From contig NZ_CBDIPG010000001.1 of assembly GCF_965283645.1 (NCBI RefSeq), positions 248,001 to 312,000 on the forward strand: DNA of 64,000 nucleotides, in the 5' to 3' direction. The position numbers were made by a program, and so were the translations under genes. Numbering within the stretch: position 1 is the stretch's first letter; the number at the start of each line of letters is the position of its first letter. The DNA is from Kordia sp965283645. Lineage in GTDB: Bacteria; Bacteroidota; Bacteroidia; Flavobacteriales; Flavobacteriaceae. Below, piece by piece: positions 33,980-42,091 of the stretch. Under the pieces are notes generated by a model that had not been told where the DNA came from, made no database searches, and saw nothing but the letters and a program-made list of their open reading frames with translations.

Positions 33980-35956
33980 TTAATACGCCAACACATCTTT
34001 CAACACATCTTCAAACTCGTTTTTAGCCAAATATTGTTGTTCTAAGCCTTGATCAAACGGAATTGGTGTTTCCATACTTGCCAAACGCTTTACAGGTGCA
34101 TCAAGGTATTCAAAACAATTTTCCATAATCATCGCCGAAAGATCGCTTGAAATACTTCCAAACAATGAATCTTCTTGTAAAATAATCGCTTTTCCTGTTT
34201 TCTTTACAGAAGTATATATCGCTTCAGTATCTAACGGTTGCAGCGAACGTAAATCGATCAAGTCAGCCGAAATATCAGGGTTTTTGTCCAATGTATCCAA
34301 CGCCCAATGTACAGCCGCTCCGTAAGCAATAATCGTAATATCATGACCTTCTTTCAACAAAGAAGCTTTTCCTAAAGGTAACGTGTAATAATCAGTTGGT
34401 ACATCTTGATACACACTTCTATACAAAGCCTTATGTTCAAAGAATAATACCGGATTTGGATCATTTATCGCGGAAGCTAACAAACCTTTTGCATCTTTTG
34501 GAAATGCCGGATATACCACTTTTAAACCTGGTGTTTTGGTAAACCAAGCTTCGTTAGTTTGTGAGTGAAATGGTCCAGCGCCAACGCCAGCTCCACAAGG
34601 CATTCGTACGACAACATCTGCATTCTGATTCCAGCGATAGTGTGATTTTGCTAATAAATTTACAATTGGGTTGAATCCACTTGACACGAAATCAGCAAAC
34701 TGCATTTCCATTACGGATTTCATTCCGTTTATCGAAACTCCATACGTCATCGAAACAATAGCCGATTCACAAATTGGTGTATTGCGTACACGTTCTTTTC
34801 CAAACTGTTCTACAAACTGATCTGTAATTTTAAAAACACCACCATATTCAGCAATATCTTGTCCCATAATAATCAAATCATCATGACGTTCCATTGATTG
34901 TTTCAATCCTTGCGAAACGGCATCTACAAAACGTATATTTTCATTTTCTGAATTAGGCGTAACTTCTTCAAATAAAGAATCTTGATACACATCACTTAAT
35001 TCATTACTTTTAGTAGAACTTATTTTATCTTCATCAAATGCAAGTTGTAAATTTTCGTTGATTTCATCTGTAATTTCTTTTCTATAAATATCATCAATTT
35101 GCGTTGTAAGTAAACCTTCAAATATCAAATGATTGCGAAACATATTGATCGGATCTTTCGCCGCCCATTCATCCATTAATTCTTGCGGAACGTACTTTGT
35201 ACCACTCGCTTCTTCATGACCACGCATTCTAAAAGTTTTAAACTCTAATAAAATTGGTCTTGGGTTTTCCCGAATACTTTGTGCCAATTCAGAAACCTTT
35301 GTATAGACTTCCAAAATATTATTTCCGTCAATAATATGCGATTCCATTCCGTATCCGTTGGCTCTGTCGGCTAAATGCTCACAATTATATTGTTCGGAAG
35401 TTGGTGTAGAAAGTCCGTAACCATTGTTTTCAATACAAAATAACACTGGCAAACTCCATACAGAAGCAACATTCAGCGCTTCATGAAAATCTCCTTCACT
35501 TGTTCCACCTTCACCAGTAAAAACGGCACATGCATGCTTATTTTCTTTCAATTTATTAGCTAACGCAATTCCGCTTGCAACGCCCATTTGCGGTCCTAAA
35601 TGTGAAATCATTCCCACAATATTAAACTCTTGCGTACCAAAATGAAAACTACGATCGCGTCCTTTGGTAAAACCATTTGCTTTTCCTTGCCATTGAGAAA
35701 ATAAACGGAATAAAGGAATTTTTCGTGTGGTAAATACGCCTAAATTACGGTGCATTGGCAAAATATATTCGTCTTCGGTAAGTGCTGAAGTAACACCAAC
35801 GGCAATTGCTTCTTGCCCAATTCCGCCAAACCATTTTGAAATTTTTCCTTGACGAAGCAAGATCAACATCTTCTCTTCTACCATTCGTGGTTTAAGCATC
35901 TTCTTATATAGTGAAATCAACGTATCGTTGTTCAAATTTCCCTTCTTGTATAACAT
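33980..35956 (-). CDS. Fused E1 alpha/beta 2-oxoacid dehydrogenase
   Basis: A 658-aa fusion of E1-alpha (1-330) and E1-beta (about 340-658) of the branched-chain or related 2-oxoacid dehydrogenase complex. The alpha half has the thiamine-diphosphate motif starting GEGGTSEGDFHEA and ending with IENNGYG (about 148-180), and RGHEEASG. The beta half has IMGQDIAEYGG, TPICESAIV, FADFVSSGFNPI and PCGAGVGAGPFHSQ. It decarboxylates a 2-oxoacid and loads the acyl group on lipoyl-E2. E2 and E3 are not in the window. The fusion is common in Flavobacteriia, and is not a frameshift. Confidence 0.93.
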   Translation of the reverse strand: MLYKKGNLNNDTLISLYKKMLKPRMVEEKMLILLRQGKISKWFGGIGQEAIAVGVTSALTEDEYILPMHRNLGVFTTRKIPLFRLFSQWQGKANGFTKGRDRSFHFGTQEFNIVGMISHLGPQMGVASGIALANKLKENKHACAVFTGEGGTSEGDFHEALNVASVWSLPVLFCIENNGYGLSTPTSEQYNCEHLADRANGYGMESHIIDGNNILEVYTKVSELAQSIRENPRPILLEFKTFRMRGHEEASGTKYVPQELMDEWAAKDPINMFRNHLIFEGLLTTQIDDIYRKEITDEINENLQLAFDEDKISSTKSNELSDVYQDSLFEEVTPNSENENIRFVDAVSQGLKQSMERHDDLIIMGQDIAEYGGVFKITDQFVEQFGKERVRNTPICESAIVSMTYGVSINGMKSVMEMQFADFVSSGFNPIVNLLAKSHYRWNQNADVVVRMPCGAGVGAGPFHSQTNEAWFTKTPGLKVVYPAFPKDAKGLLASAINDPNPVLFFEHKALYRSVYQDVPTDYYTLPLGKASLLKEGHDITIIAYGAAVHWALDTLDKNPDISADLIDLRSLQPLDTEAIYTSVKKTGKAIILQEDSLFGSISSDLSAMIMENCFEYLDAPVKRLASMETPIPFDQGLEQQYLAKNEFEDVLKDVLAY

Positions 35957-36303
35957 GAATTTGTGTCTGGTTGGCGTAAATATAGGTAGCCATTGATTAT
36001 ATATTCAAAAATGATCAAAAAAAACGGTTCATCAAAATACATTTTAAGAATTTTTGAAATTGTTAATAACTCTCTTTTTCGGACAGTATTTTTTTAGCTA
36101 CATTTGTAACTACAAGCGATTAACTGCTATAAAGTTATTAACAATTGGTTTTATCTTAATCTCTATACTAGAACGATAGATCCTATGTTTTACAAATACT
36201 AAAAATTGAATTACATGAAACGAGCATGCTCAAAATGTTATCATCGAAGGAAATGATTAATTGCGAAGAGCTTGTGACCAATAAAAATAATACATATAAA
36301 CAC
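35957..36303. other. Divergent promoter region with a long leader for the oxygenase gene
   Basis: 347 bases without a gene lie between the divergent E1 and oxygenase genes. The plus-strand promoter (36099-36106) implies a leader of about 190 nt before the oxygenase ATG. A frame open from 36226 in this leader has no family support. Confidence 0.5.
36099..36106 (+). promoter_or_regulatory. -7 promoter box for the 2OG oxygenase gene
   Basis: TACATTTG matches TAnnTTTG with a T-rich TTTTTC element about 18 bp upstream. Confidence 0.55.
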
Positions 36304-37254
36304 ATGAAAAATATTCCAAGTGTAAATCTTCAAGATTTCTTATCTGATGATCCTGTCAGAAAACAAAAATTTATTGATGAAATAGGAAAAGCCTATGAAG
36401 ACATTGGGTTTGTAGCCTTAAAAGGTCATTTTTTAAGTGATAAATTAGTGGATGATTTATATGATGAAATCAAAAACTTCTTTAGCTTACCGTTGGAAAC
36501 AAAAAGTAAATACGAAATTGAAGGTATTGGCGGACAACGTGGATATGTATCATTTGGGAAAGAAAGTGCCAAAGGTCGTAAAGTTGGCGATTTAAAAGAA
36601 TTCTGGCATTTTGGACAATATGTAGAAGATAATGATGCCTTAAAAGAAGAATATCCAGATAATGTACAAGTAGACGAATTACCTAAATTTAACAAAGTTG
36701 GTAAAGAAACCTACCAAATGCTTGAAAAAACAGGGATTTATGTACTAAGAGCATTGGCTTTACACTTAGGTTTAGATGAATTCTACTTTGATAATTTCAT
36801 CAAAAATGGAAACAGTATTCTTCGTCCAATTCACTATCCACCAATTACGAGTGAGCCAAAAGATGCTGTTCGTGCGGCTGCGCATGGAGACATTAACTTG
36901 ATTACGTTATTAATGGGATCACATGGAAAAGGATTGCAAGTACAACGTCATGATGGCGAATGGTTAGATGCAATTGCCGAACCAGATGAATTGGTTATTA
37001 ATGTTGGTGATATGTTATCGCGTCACAGTAACAACAAGCTAAAATCTACAATTCATCGTGTTGTAAATCCGCCAAAAGAACTTTGGGGAAGCTCACGCTA
37101 CTCTATTCCATTCTTTATGCATCCAATTAGTGAAATGCCGTTAGATTGCTTAGACAATTGTATTGATGAAGAAAATCCTAAGAAATTTGACGATATCACA
37201 GCAGGACAATTCCTAAACGAACGTTTGATTGAACTTGGTTTAGTCAAAAAATAA
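36304..37254 (+). CDS. 2-oxoglutarate/Fe(II) oxygenase, isopenicillin-N-synthase-like
   Basis: A 316-aa protein from ATG 36304 (MKNIPSVNLQDFL). The first 35 residues (DEIGKAYEDIGFVALKGH) are the DIOX_N region; the double-stranded beta helix carries iron ligands H194 and D196 (AAHGDINLITLL) and H251 (STIHRVVNPP), and the oxoglutarate-binding pair R265-x-S267 (SRYSIPFF). All catalytic residues are present. Substrates of this family range widely, and neighbours do not identify one. The 26 codons upstream are in frame but not conserved in style. Confidence 0.9.
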   Translation: MKNIPSVNLQDFLSDDPVRKQKFIDEIGKAYEDIGFVALKGHFLSDKLVDDLYDEIKNFFSLPLETKSKYEIEGIGGQRGYVSFGKESAKGRKVGDLKEFWHFGQYVEDNDALKEEYPDNVQVDELPKFNKVGKETYQMLEKTGIYVLRALALHLGLDEFYFDNFIKNGNSILRPIHYPPITSEPKDAVRAAAHGDINLITLLMGSHGKGLQVQRHDGEWLDAIAEPDELVINVGDMLSRHSNNKLKSTIHRVVNPPKELWGSSRYSIPFFMHPISEMPLDCLDNCIDEENPKKFDDITAGQFLNERLIELGLVKK

Positions 37255-37314
37255 AATAATAGAAATTTTTCCTAAAATTATATACAAGGCTGTCTTGAAA
37301 GTTTTAAAGGCGTC

Positions 37315-37335
37315 ATTCTGAACCTGATTCAGAAT
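37315..37335. repeat. Dispersed palindromic intergenic repeat
   Basis: ATTCTGAA/TTCAGAAT (37315-37322/37328-37335) forms a perfect 8-bp stem, preceded by GTC and followed by a second weak stem TCTCAT/ATGAGA. This is the GTCATTCTGAA-type palindrome that recurs between genes in many Bacteroidota. A relative lies at 41126-41201. Confidence 0.5.
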
Positions 37336-37532
37336 CTCATTACACTGATTTTCAATGATGATGAGAAACCGAATCAAGTTCAATTTGATTAAAATTTAAA
37401 CTTTTTAGATAGCTTTTTCATTTAAGAATAAGGATTTTCTTAGTAAGAATGATCAAGTATTAAAAGCACTCATCATATAAATTGTGTATATTTAATATAA
37501 CAAACAAATTACAAGTAGTAGCATACAATACA

Positions 37533-37883
37533 ATGGCAAAGAAAAAACTAAGTAGTTTAGAAGATTTAGGAGGATTTGTATTCTCAACAAATGATGATTT
37601 TGAACTAGAAAATAATAACGCAGACGAAACACTTTCCCCAAAAGAACAAAAACTAGAAGCGCATTTTAGCAACAAAGGTCGCGGTGGAAAAATTGTAACA
37701 GTCATCAAAGGTTTTGTTGGATTGGAAGACGATTTAAAAGCATTGGCGAAACTCCTAAAAGTAAAATGTGGTGTCGGCGGAAGCATCAAAGACAACGAAA
37801 TCATTATTCAAGGGAATTATCGTGATAAAATCATTCAAATTCTACAAAAAGAAGGATACAATGTAAAACGTGTTGGTGGATAA
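37533..37883 (+). CDS. SUI1/YciH-type translation factor
   Basis: A 116-aa protein from ATG 37533 (MAKKKLSSLEDLGG). The C-terminal 75 residues are the SUI1/eIF1 fold: GRGGKIVTVIKGF and LLKVKCGVGGSIKDNEIIIQG are the family signatures. Bacterial YciH proteins act in translation initiation fidelity under stress. The next gene begins at the base after its stop, so this leads a four-gene cluster. Confidence 0.9.
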   Translation: MAKKKLSSLEDLGGFVFSTNDDFELENNNADETLSPKEQKLEAHFSNKGRGGKIVTVIKGFVGLEDDLKALAKLLKVKCGVGGSIKDNEIIIQGNYRDKIIQILQKEGYNVKRVGG

Positions 37884-38813
37884 ATGACGCAAAAAGTATT
37901 ACATATTATTAATGGTGATAGTTTAGTATCACGACTTCACGATATTGAAATTCATGACGATCAATTGGTTTGGCGTGAAATGCTATGTGAAGGAAAAACA
38001 ATATTTGATCTAGCTTCAGACGATTTCAAAAACACACGTGTCTCCTACTTAACACAATTTGGAGCAACTGAAGAAACCTATACAACATCATTTTTACAAC
38101 CATTATTAGAAACAAATTACGAAGCATACGCGTCTATTGTATTATGGTTTGAATATGACGTATTTTGTCATATTAATATGATTGCGGCAATAAGCTATTT
38201 AAAAGCGAAAAAACTAGACATTCCTATCTATTTAGTCAGTAGCGGTTGGATACCGCATGAAACAAACTTAAAAGGCTTAGGTGAATTGACAAATAAACAG
38301 TTGCAACATCAATACGATGAGAAAATTCTACTCACAAAATACGACATCATGTTAGCCAACGAATTATGGCGAATGTATTGTTCTAGTAATCATGTAGCTT
38401 TCAAAGAATTCATCACACACAAATCTTCTTTTCCATATCTGTCTAACTGCATCAGTGCGCATTTAAAACGTTTTCCAGATGTCACTAACGGACTAAACAT
38501 TCTGGAAACAAACATATTAAACATCATCAAAAAAGAAAACATAAAAAGTATACATCATCTTACTGGTTACGTATTACAATATCAAGGATACTATGGTTTT
38601 GGTGATTTACAAATAAAAAATATAATTCATAAATTAGCTTCCTTTTTTAACATACAAAAAGAACAAATAATCCTTAACAGACAAGGACATTTAGCGTTAG
38701 ATCATATCAAAAGTTTTTATGATCAAGTAACGGATGATACTACTTTTGGTGGTTGTAAAAAATATGAATTTTGTTATCATCCTACACAACAAATATTGAC
38801 AAAACATGAGTAA
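37884..38813 (+). CDS. DUF1835 family protein
   Basis: A 309-aa protein. It begins QKVLHIINGDSLVSRL and contains VWREMLCEGKT and IVLWFEYDVFCHINM, the conserved motifs of DUF1835, a Bacteroidota/Firmicutes family of unknown function. C-terminal part is related to DUF3658-like regions. The start codon directly follows the SUI1 stop, and the last 8 bp overlap the phosphorylase gene, so it belongs to a tightly coupled operon. Confidence 0.82.
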   Translation: MTQKVLHIINGDSLVSRLHDIEIHDDQLVWREMLCEGKTIFDLASDDFKNTRVSYLTQFGATEETYTTSFLQPLLETNYEAYASIVLWFEYDVFCHINMIAAISYLKAKKLDIPIYLVSSGWIPHETNLKGLGELTNKQLQHQYDEKILLTKYDIMLANELWRMYCSSNHVAFKEFITHKSSFPYLSNCISAHLKRFPDVTNGLNILETNILNIIKKENIKSIHHLTGYVLQYQGYYGFGDLQIKNIIHKLASFFNIQKEQIILNRQGHLALDHIKSFYDQVTDDTTFGGCKKYEFCYHPTQQILTKHE

Positions 38814-39675
38814 AATAGCCGAATCAGAATTGATCTTAAATCCAGATGGAAGTATTTATCACCTAAATATTCTTCCAGAAGATATAGCGTCAACTATTAT
38901 AACTGTTGGTGATCCTGACAGAGTTTCTTCCGTAAGTAAATACTTTGATACAATTGAAGTTGAAAAAGGAAAACGCGAATTTGTTACACATACAGGAACC
39001 TACAAAGGCAAACGAATTACTGTAATTTCTACAGGAATTGGAACTGATAATATTGACATCGTTTTTAATGAATTAGATGCCTTGGTAAATGTTGATTTTA
39101 ACACACGCCAAGTAAAAAGTACACACAAACAACTAGACATTATACGTATTGGAACTTCTGGTTCTATTCAAGAAAACATTCCGTTAGATGCTTTTCTAAT
39201 TAGCGAACATGCTATTGGTTTTGACAGTTTACTACACTTTTACGATAGTGAACATGTGCAAGATACAAACGTTGCTGAAGCATTTGTAAAACATGCAAAT
39301 TGGTTTGAGAAAAAATCAATGCCGTATGTTGTGAAAGCTAACAAAGACTTAGTCGACCAATTAGCGTCTGAACAAACAGTTTTAGGATTTACGGCAACTA
39401 ATGTTGGGTTTTATGGTCCGCAAAGTCGTAAAATACGCTTGAATGTTCAAGATGAAGGATTAAATGACAAACTAGCTTCTTTTAATTATAAAGGAAAGCA
39501 AATTACAAACCTAGAAATGGAAACAGCAGGAATCTATGGTTTGGCAAGTTTACTAGGTCACAGAGCAATATCGATGAATGCAATCATTGCAAACAGACCG
39601 TTAGGACAATTTAGTAAAACGCCAAAACAAACTGTAGAGCAGCTAATTCAGTACACTTTAGGTAAATTAGTATAA
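38806..39675 (+). CDS. Nucleoside phosphorylase (PNP/UDP family)
   Basis: A 289-aa enzyme of the PNP_UDP_1 family (uridine/purine phosphorylases, usual length 240-290). Visible signatures: TVGDPDRV (phosphate loop), ISTGIGTDNIDIVFNEL, IRIGTSGSIQENI and the active-site strand NLEMETAGIYGLASLLGH. It splits nucleosides with phosphate into base and ribose-1-phosphate. It overlaps the DUF1835 gene by 8 bp. Base preference cannot be decided by eye. Confidence 0.9.
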   Translation: MSKIAESELILNPDGSIYHLNILPEDIASTIITVGDPDRVSSVSKYFDTIEVEKGKREFVTHTGTYKGKRITVISTGIGTDNIDIVFNELDALVNVDFNTRQVKSTHKQLDIIRIGTSGSIQENIPLDAFLISEHAIGFDSLLHFYDSEHVQDTNVAEAFVKHANWFEKKSMPYVVKANKDLVDQLASEQTVLGFTATNVGFYGPQSRKIRLNVQDEGLNDKLASFNYKGKQITNLEMETAGIYGLASLLGHRAISMNAIIANRPLGQFSKTPKQTVEQLIQYTLGKLV

Positions 39676-39689
39676 TACAAAAGCCTCAA

Positions 39690-40544
39690 ATGAAAAAAAT
39701 AAATATTGGTGGAGTTCCTGAGCATTTCAACCTAGCTTGGTATCTCACACTCAAAGAACGTGCCTACGAAAAAGAAGGAATCAGTCTTCGTTGGAAAGAT
39801 TATCCAGGCGGAACTGGTGCCATGTGTAAAGCACTTCGAAGTGAAAAAATTGACATTGCTGTAATTCTTACTGAAGGAATCATAAAAGATATTATTGATG
39901 GAAATCCTTCAAAAATTGTACAAACTTTTGTGCAAACACCACTAATTTGGGGAATTCACGTAGCCGCAGATTCAAATTTTGAAACAATTGACGATTTACA
40001 AGGCACAAAAGCTGCCATTAGTCGTTATGGTTCAGGTTCTCACTTAATGGCGTATATAAATGCTGAAAACAACGATTGGGACACCGAAAACCTTGATTTC
40101 GAAATCATCAATAACTTGGAAGGTGCTATTAATGGCTTAAACAAGGGAAAAGGTGATTATTTCATGTGGGAACACTTTACCACAAAACCTTTGGTAGATC
40201 AAGGAATATTCAGAAGAATTGACGATTGCCCAACGCCTTGGCCGTGTTTTGTAATTGCTGTTAGAAATGAATTGTTAGCCGAAGATGAAGAAACGGTTAA
40301 AACTATATTACAGATTATTAATGAAATGACTGCCAATTTCAAGCAAATACCAAATGTCGACGAAATGATTGCCTCTCGATACGAACAGCAACTAGAAGAT
40401 GTTCAAAAATGGTTATCGCTAACCGAATGGAGTCAGGAAATAATCGACGAAAAAACAGTTACCAAAGTACAAGACAAGTTACTCAGCTTGGACATTATTC
40501 CTGAAAAATGGAACTATAAAGATTTGACACACAAACTTCTATAA
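39690..40544 (+). CDS. Cytosolic solute-binding-like protein (SsuA/THI5-like fold)
   Basis: A 284-aa protein with the periplasmic-binding-protein type 2 fold of the NMT1/THI5/SsuA group: KINIGGVPEHFNLAWYLTLK, GGTGAMCKALRSEKIDIAVILTEG, DLQGTKAAISRYGSGSHLMAY and KGDYFMWEHFTTKPLVDQGIF. It lacks a signal peptide and no ABC permease is nearby, so it is probably cytosolic and either a sensor or an enzyme-like derivative. It follows the phosphorylase by 14 bp and precedes a clear terminator, so it is the last gene of the operon. Confidence 0.8.
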   Translation: MKKINIGGVPEHFNLAWYLTLKERAYEKEGISLRWKDYPGGTGAMCKALRSEKIDIAVILTEGIIKDIIDGNPSKIVQTFVQTPLIWGIHVAADSNFETIDDLQGTKAAISRYGSGSHLMAYINAENNDWDTENLDFEIINNLEGAINGLNKGKGDYFMWEHFTTKPLVDQGIFRRIDDCPTPWPCFVIAVRNELLAEDEETVKTILQIINEMTANFKQIPNVDEMIASRYEQQLEDVQKWLSLTEWSQEIIDEKTVTKVQDKLLSLDIIPEKWNYKDLTHKLL

Positions 40545-40550
40545 AATACA

Positions 40551-40578
40551 AGCGAACGCATCAGTTCGCTTTTTTTTT
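40551..40578 (+). terminator. Terminator of the SUI1-phosphorylase operon
   Basis: Perfect 7-bp GC-containing stem AGCGAAC (40551-40557) with GTTCGCT (40564-40570), 6-nt loop, then nine T residues. It starts 6 bp after the stop codon. Confidence 0.9.
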
Positions 40579-40792
40579 GTGCTAATCATACACACTACAA
40601 GCTACGCATCTATTCACGTTTCACGTATAAACACCTATATTCTTAGGGGCTTTTTCCCCTTTTTAAAAGGGGAAGATTGTCGGCGAATGGTTGTTTTTCC
40701 TCTACGAATCGACATAAATAAGCGTTTTTATGTCATTTAACGATAATTTAAACATGTAAACGATTAAATGTTTCGATTAAATATCGAGAATA

Positions 40793-40800
40793 TACATTTG
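40793..40800 (+). promoter_or_regulatory. -7 promoter box of the tiny lipoprotein gene
   Basis: TACATTTG fits TAnnTTTG, with a TTTC element 19 bp upstream. The leader would be about 80 nt. Confidence 0.55.
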
Positions 40801-40886
40801 TATCAGAAAGTAATAAGGGCAAAATATTACTTCTAGGCTTATAACAACCAATTTATCAGATTATTAACATTACAACTACTATCATT

Positions 40887-41045
40887 ATGAAAAAATCATT
40901 ATTATTAATCGCAGCAACAGGATTATTATTAGCATCATGTGGATCAAACTGCATGGGAAAAGGTGTTAACTTTGCTGACACTGATGACGCTAAAGAAAAC
41001 TATATCATGACAGCTGAAGACGCTTCATGTGTAGAAGTTTACTAA
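40887..41045 (+). CDS. Tiny lipoprotein (52 aa)
   Basis: A 52-aa product too short for usual ORF cut-offs: MKKSLLLIAATGLLLASCGS is a strong lipoprotein signal with lipobox LASC (Cys18). The mature peptide of about 35 residues contains two more Cys (NCMGKG; DASCVEVY) and an acidic middle. It has its own promoter and a terminator 30 bp downstream, which supports it being a real, probably well-expressed gene. Function is unknown; small outer-membrane lipoproteins of this kind are often structural or stress-related. Confidence 0.8.
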   Translation: MKKSLLLIAATGLLLASCGSNCMGKGVNFADTDDAKENYIMTAEDASCVEVY

Positions 41046-41074
41046 GAAAATACTATCCAATTATATATACATTT

Positions 41075-41106
41075 AGGTTGTAGCATTTTATGTTACAACC
41101 TTTTTT
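41075..41106 (+). terminator. Terminator of the tiny lipoprotein gene
   Basis: Perfect 8-bp stem AGGTTGTA/TACAACCT (41075-41082/41094-41101) with an 11-nt loop and a run of six T. Confidence 0.85.
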
Positions 41107-41125
41107 ATGTTTTAATTTATCTTTA

Positions 41126-41201
41126 TGTCATTCTTGGAACTCGTGCTGAACTTGATTTAGTAAGAAAGGAATCTAAACTTCCATCAAGATTCAAAATGAC
41201 A
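41126..41201. repeat. 76-bp intergenic element with terminal inverted repeats
   Basis: The element starts TGTCATT and ends AATGACA (perfect 7-bp inverted ends), and contains GCTGAACTTGATTTAGTAAG. It is related to the palindrome family at 37315 and lies between the tiny lipoprotein and ung genes. Confidence 0.45.
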
Positions 41202-41301
41202 AGATTCCGTATTTTGATTACTCTTTAACATTTATTCCGCATAGTTATTTAGATGCTGAATCAAATTTAGTATAATTTTTAATTTCAAAAGAAATTAAAA
41301 A

Positions 41302-41967
41302 TTACCACCGAATTCCTTCAATGCGTTTGCTTACCAAATAATCATTACAGCGACTAAAGTGTTTATTGTCAAACCAAAAACCTCTATTCGCACTCAATGG
41401 TGACGGATGACCAGACGTTAAAACATTATGCTTCAATTTATCAACCTTTGCTCCTTTTTTCTTAGCAAATCCGCCCCAAAGTAAAAAGACAACATTTTCT
41501 TTTTTCTCAGAAATCACTTTAATCACTGCATCTGTAAACGTTTCCCAACCTTGTTTTTGATGGCTTCCAGCTTCATGCGCACGAACGGTTAACGTAGCAT
41601 TTAATAACAACACACCTTGTTTTGCCCAACGTTCTAAATTTCCACTTGTTGGAGGTGCAATTCCAATATCACGTTTAATCTCTTTAAAAATATTTTGCAA
41701 TGATGGCGGATGCGAAACTCCATCATTTACAGAAAAACACAAACCATTTGCTTGTCCAACTCCATGATATGGATCTTGGCCAATAATCACCACTTTCAAT
41801 CGATGAAACGGACAATGATCAAACGCTGCAAAAATATCTTTTCCGCTTGGAAAACATTGATTTTGTGCATATTCTGACTTTACAAACGTAATTAAGTCTT
41901 TAAAATAGGGCTTTTCAAATTCGTCTTGTAAGTGGAATTTCCAGCTTTCTTCAATTTTTATATTCAT
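41302..41967 (-). CDS. ung: Uracil-DNA glycosylase
   Basis: A 221-aa family 1 uracil-DNA glycosylase, the usual length. The catalytic water-activating loop GQDPYHG (residues 63-69, D65) and the minor-groove loop SGHPSPLSANRGF near 185 are intact; LLLNATLTV and LLWGGFAKKKG are also typical. It removes uracil from DNA in base-excision repair. The start is ATG 41967; an upstream TTG is in frame but unlikely. Confidence 0.97.
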   Translation of the reverse strand: MNIKIEESWKFHLQDEFEKPYFKDLITFVKSEYAQNQCFPSGKDIFAAFDHCPFHRLKVVIIGQDPYHGVGQANGLCFSVNDGVSHPPSLQNIFKEIKRDIGIAPPTSGNLERWAKQGVLLLNATLTVRAHEAGSHQKQGWETFTDAVIKVISEKKENVVFLLWGGFAKKKGAKVDKLKHNVLTSGHPSPLSANRGFWFDNKHFSRCNDYLVSKRIEGIRW

Positions 41968-42029
41968 CAATTTTATATTAAGAAGTACATATTACGAGTA
42001 GTCAATTTCAAAATAAACATATAAATAAG

Positions 42030-42037
42030 TACCTTTG
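42030..42037 (+). promoter_or_regulatory. -7 promoter box of mutS2
   Basis: TACCTTTG fits TAnnTTTG, with TTTC about 20 bp upstream. The leader would be about 48 nt. Confidence 0.55.
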
Positions 42038-42091
42038 CATTCGGCTAAAAATCTGCGCTGTTATGCAGGTTAACATTAGTTCAAATTTACA

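Larger units (their letters stand above)
40545..40886. other. Intergenic region with terminator, palindrome and promoter
   Basis: No gene is seen. It contains the operon terminator, a perfect 21-bp palindrome (TTCCCCTTTT, T, AAAAGGGGAA; 40654-40674) and the promoter of the tiny lipoprotein gene (40793-40800). Confidence 0.6.

Noticed and set aside
33980..35956. Possible artificial fusion or frameshift of E1 alpha and beta
   Set aside because: Both halves are complete and the single-chain E1 is a known arrangement in Flavobacteriia.
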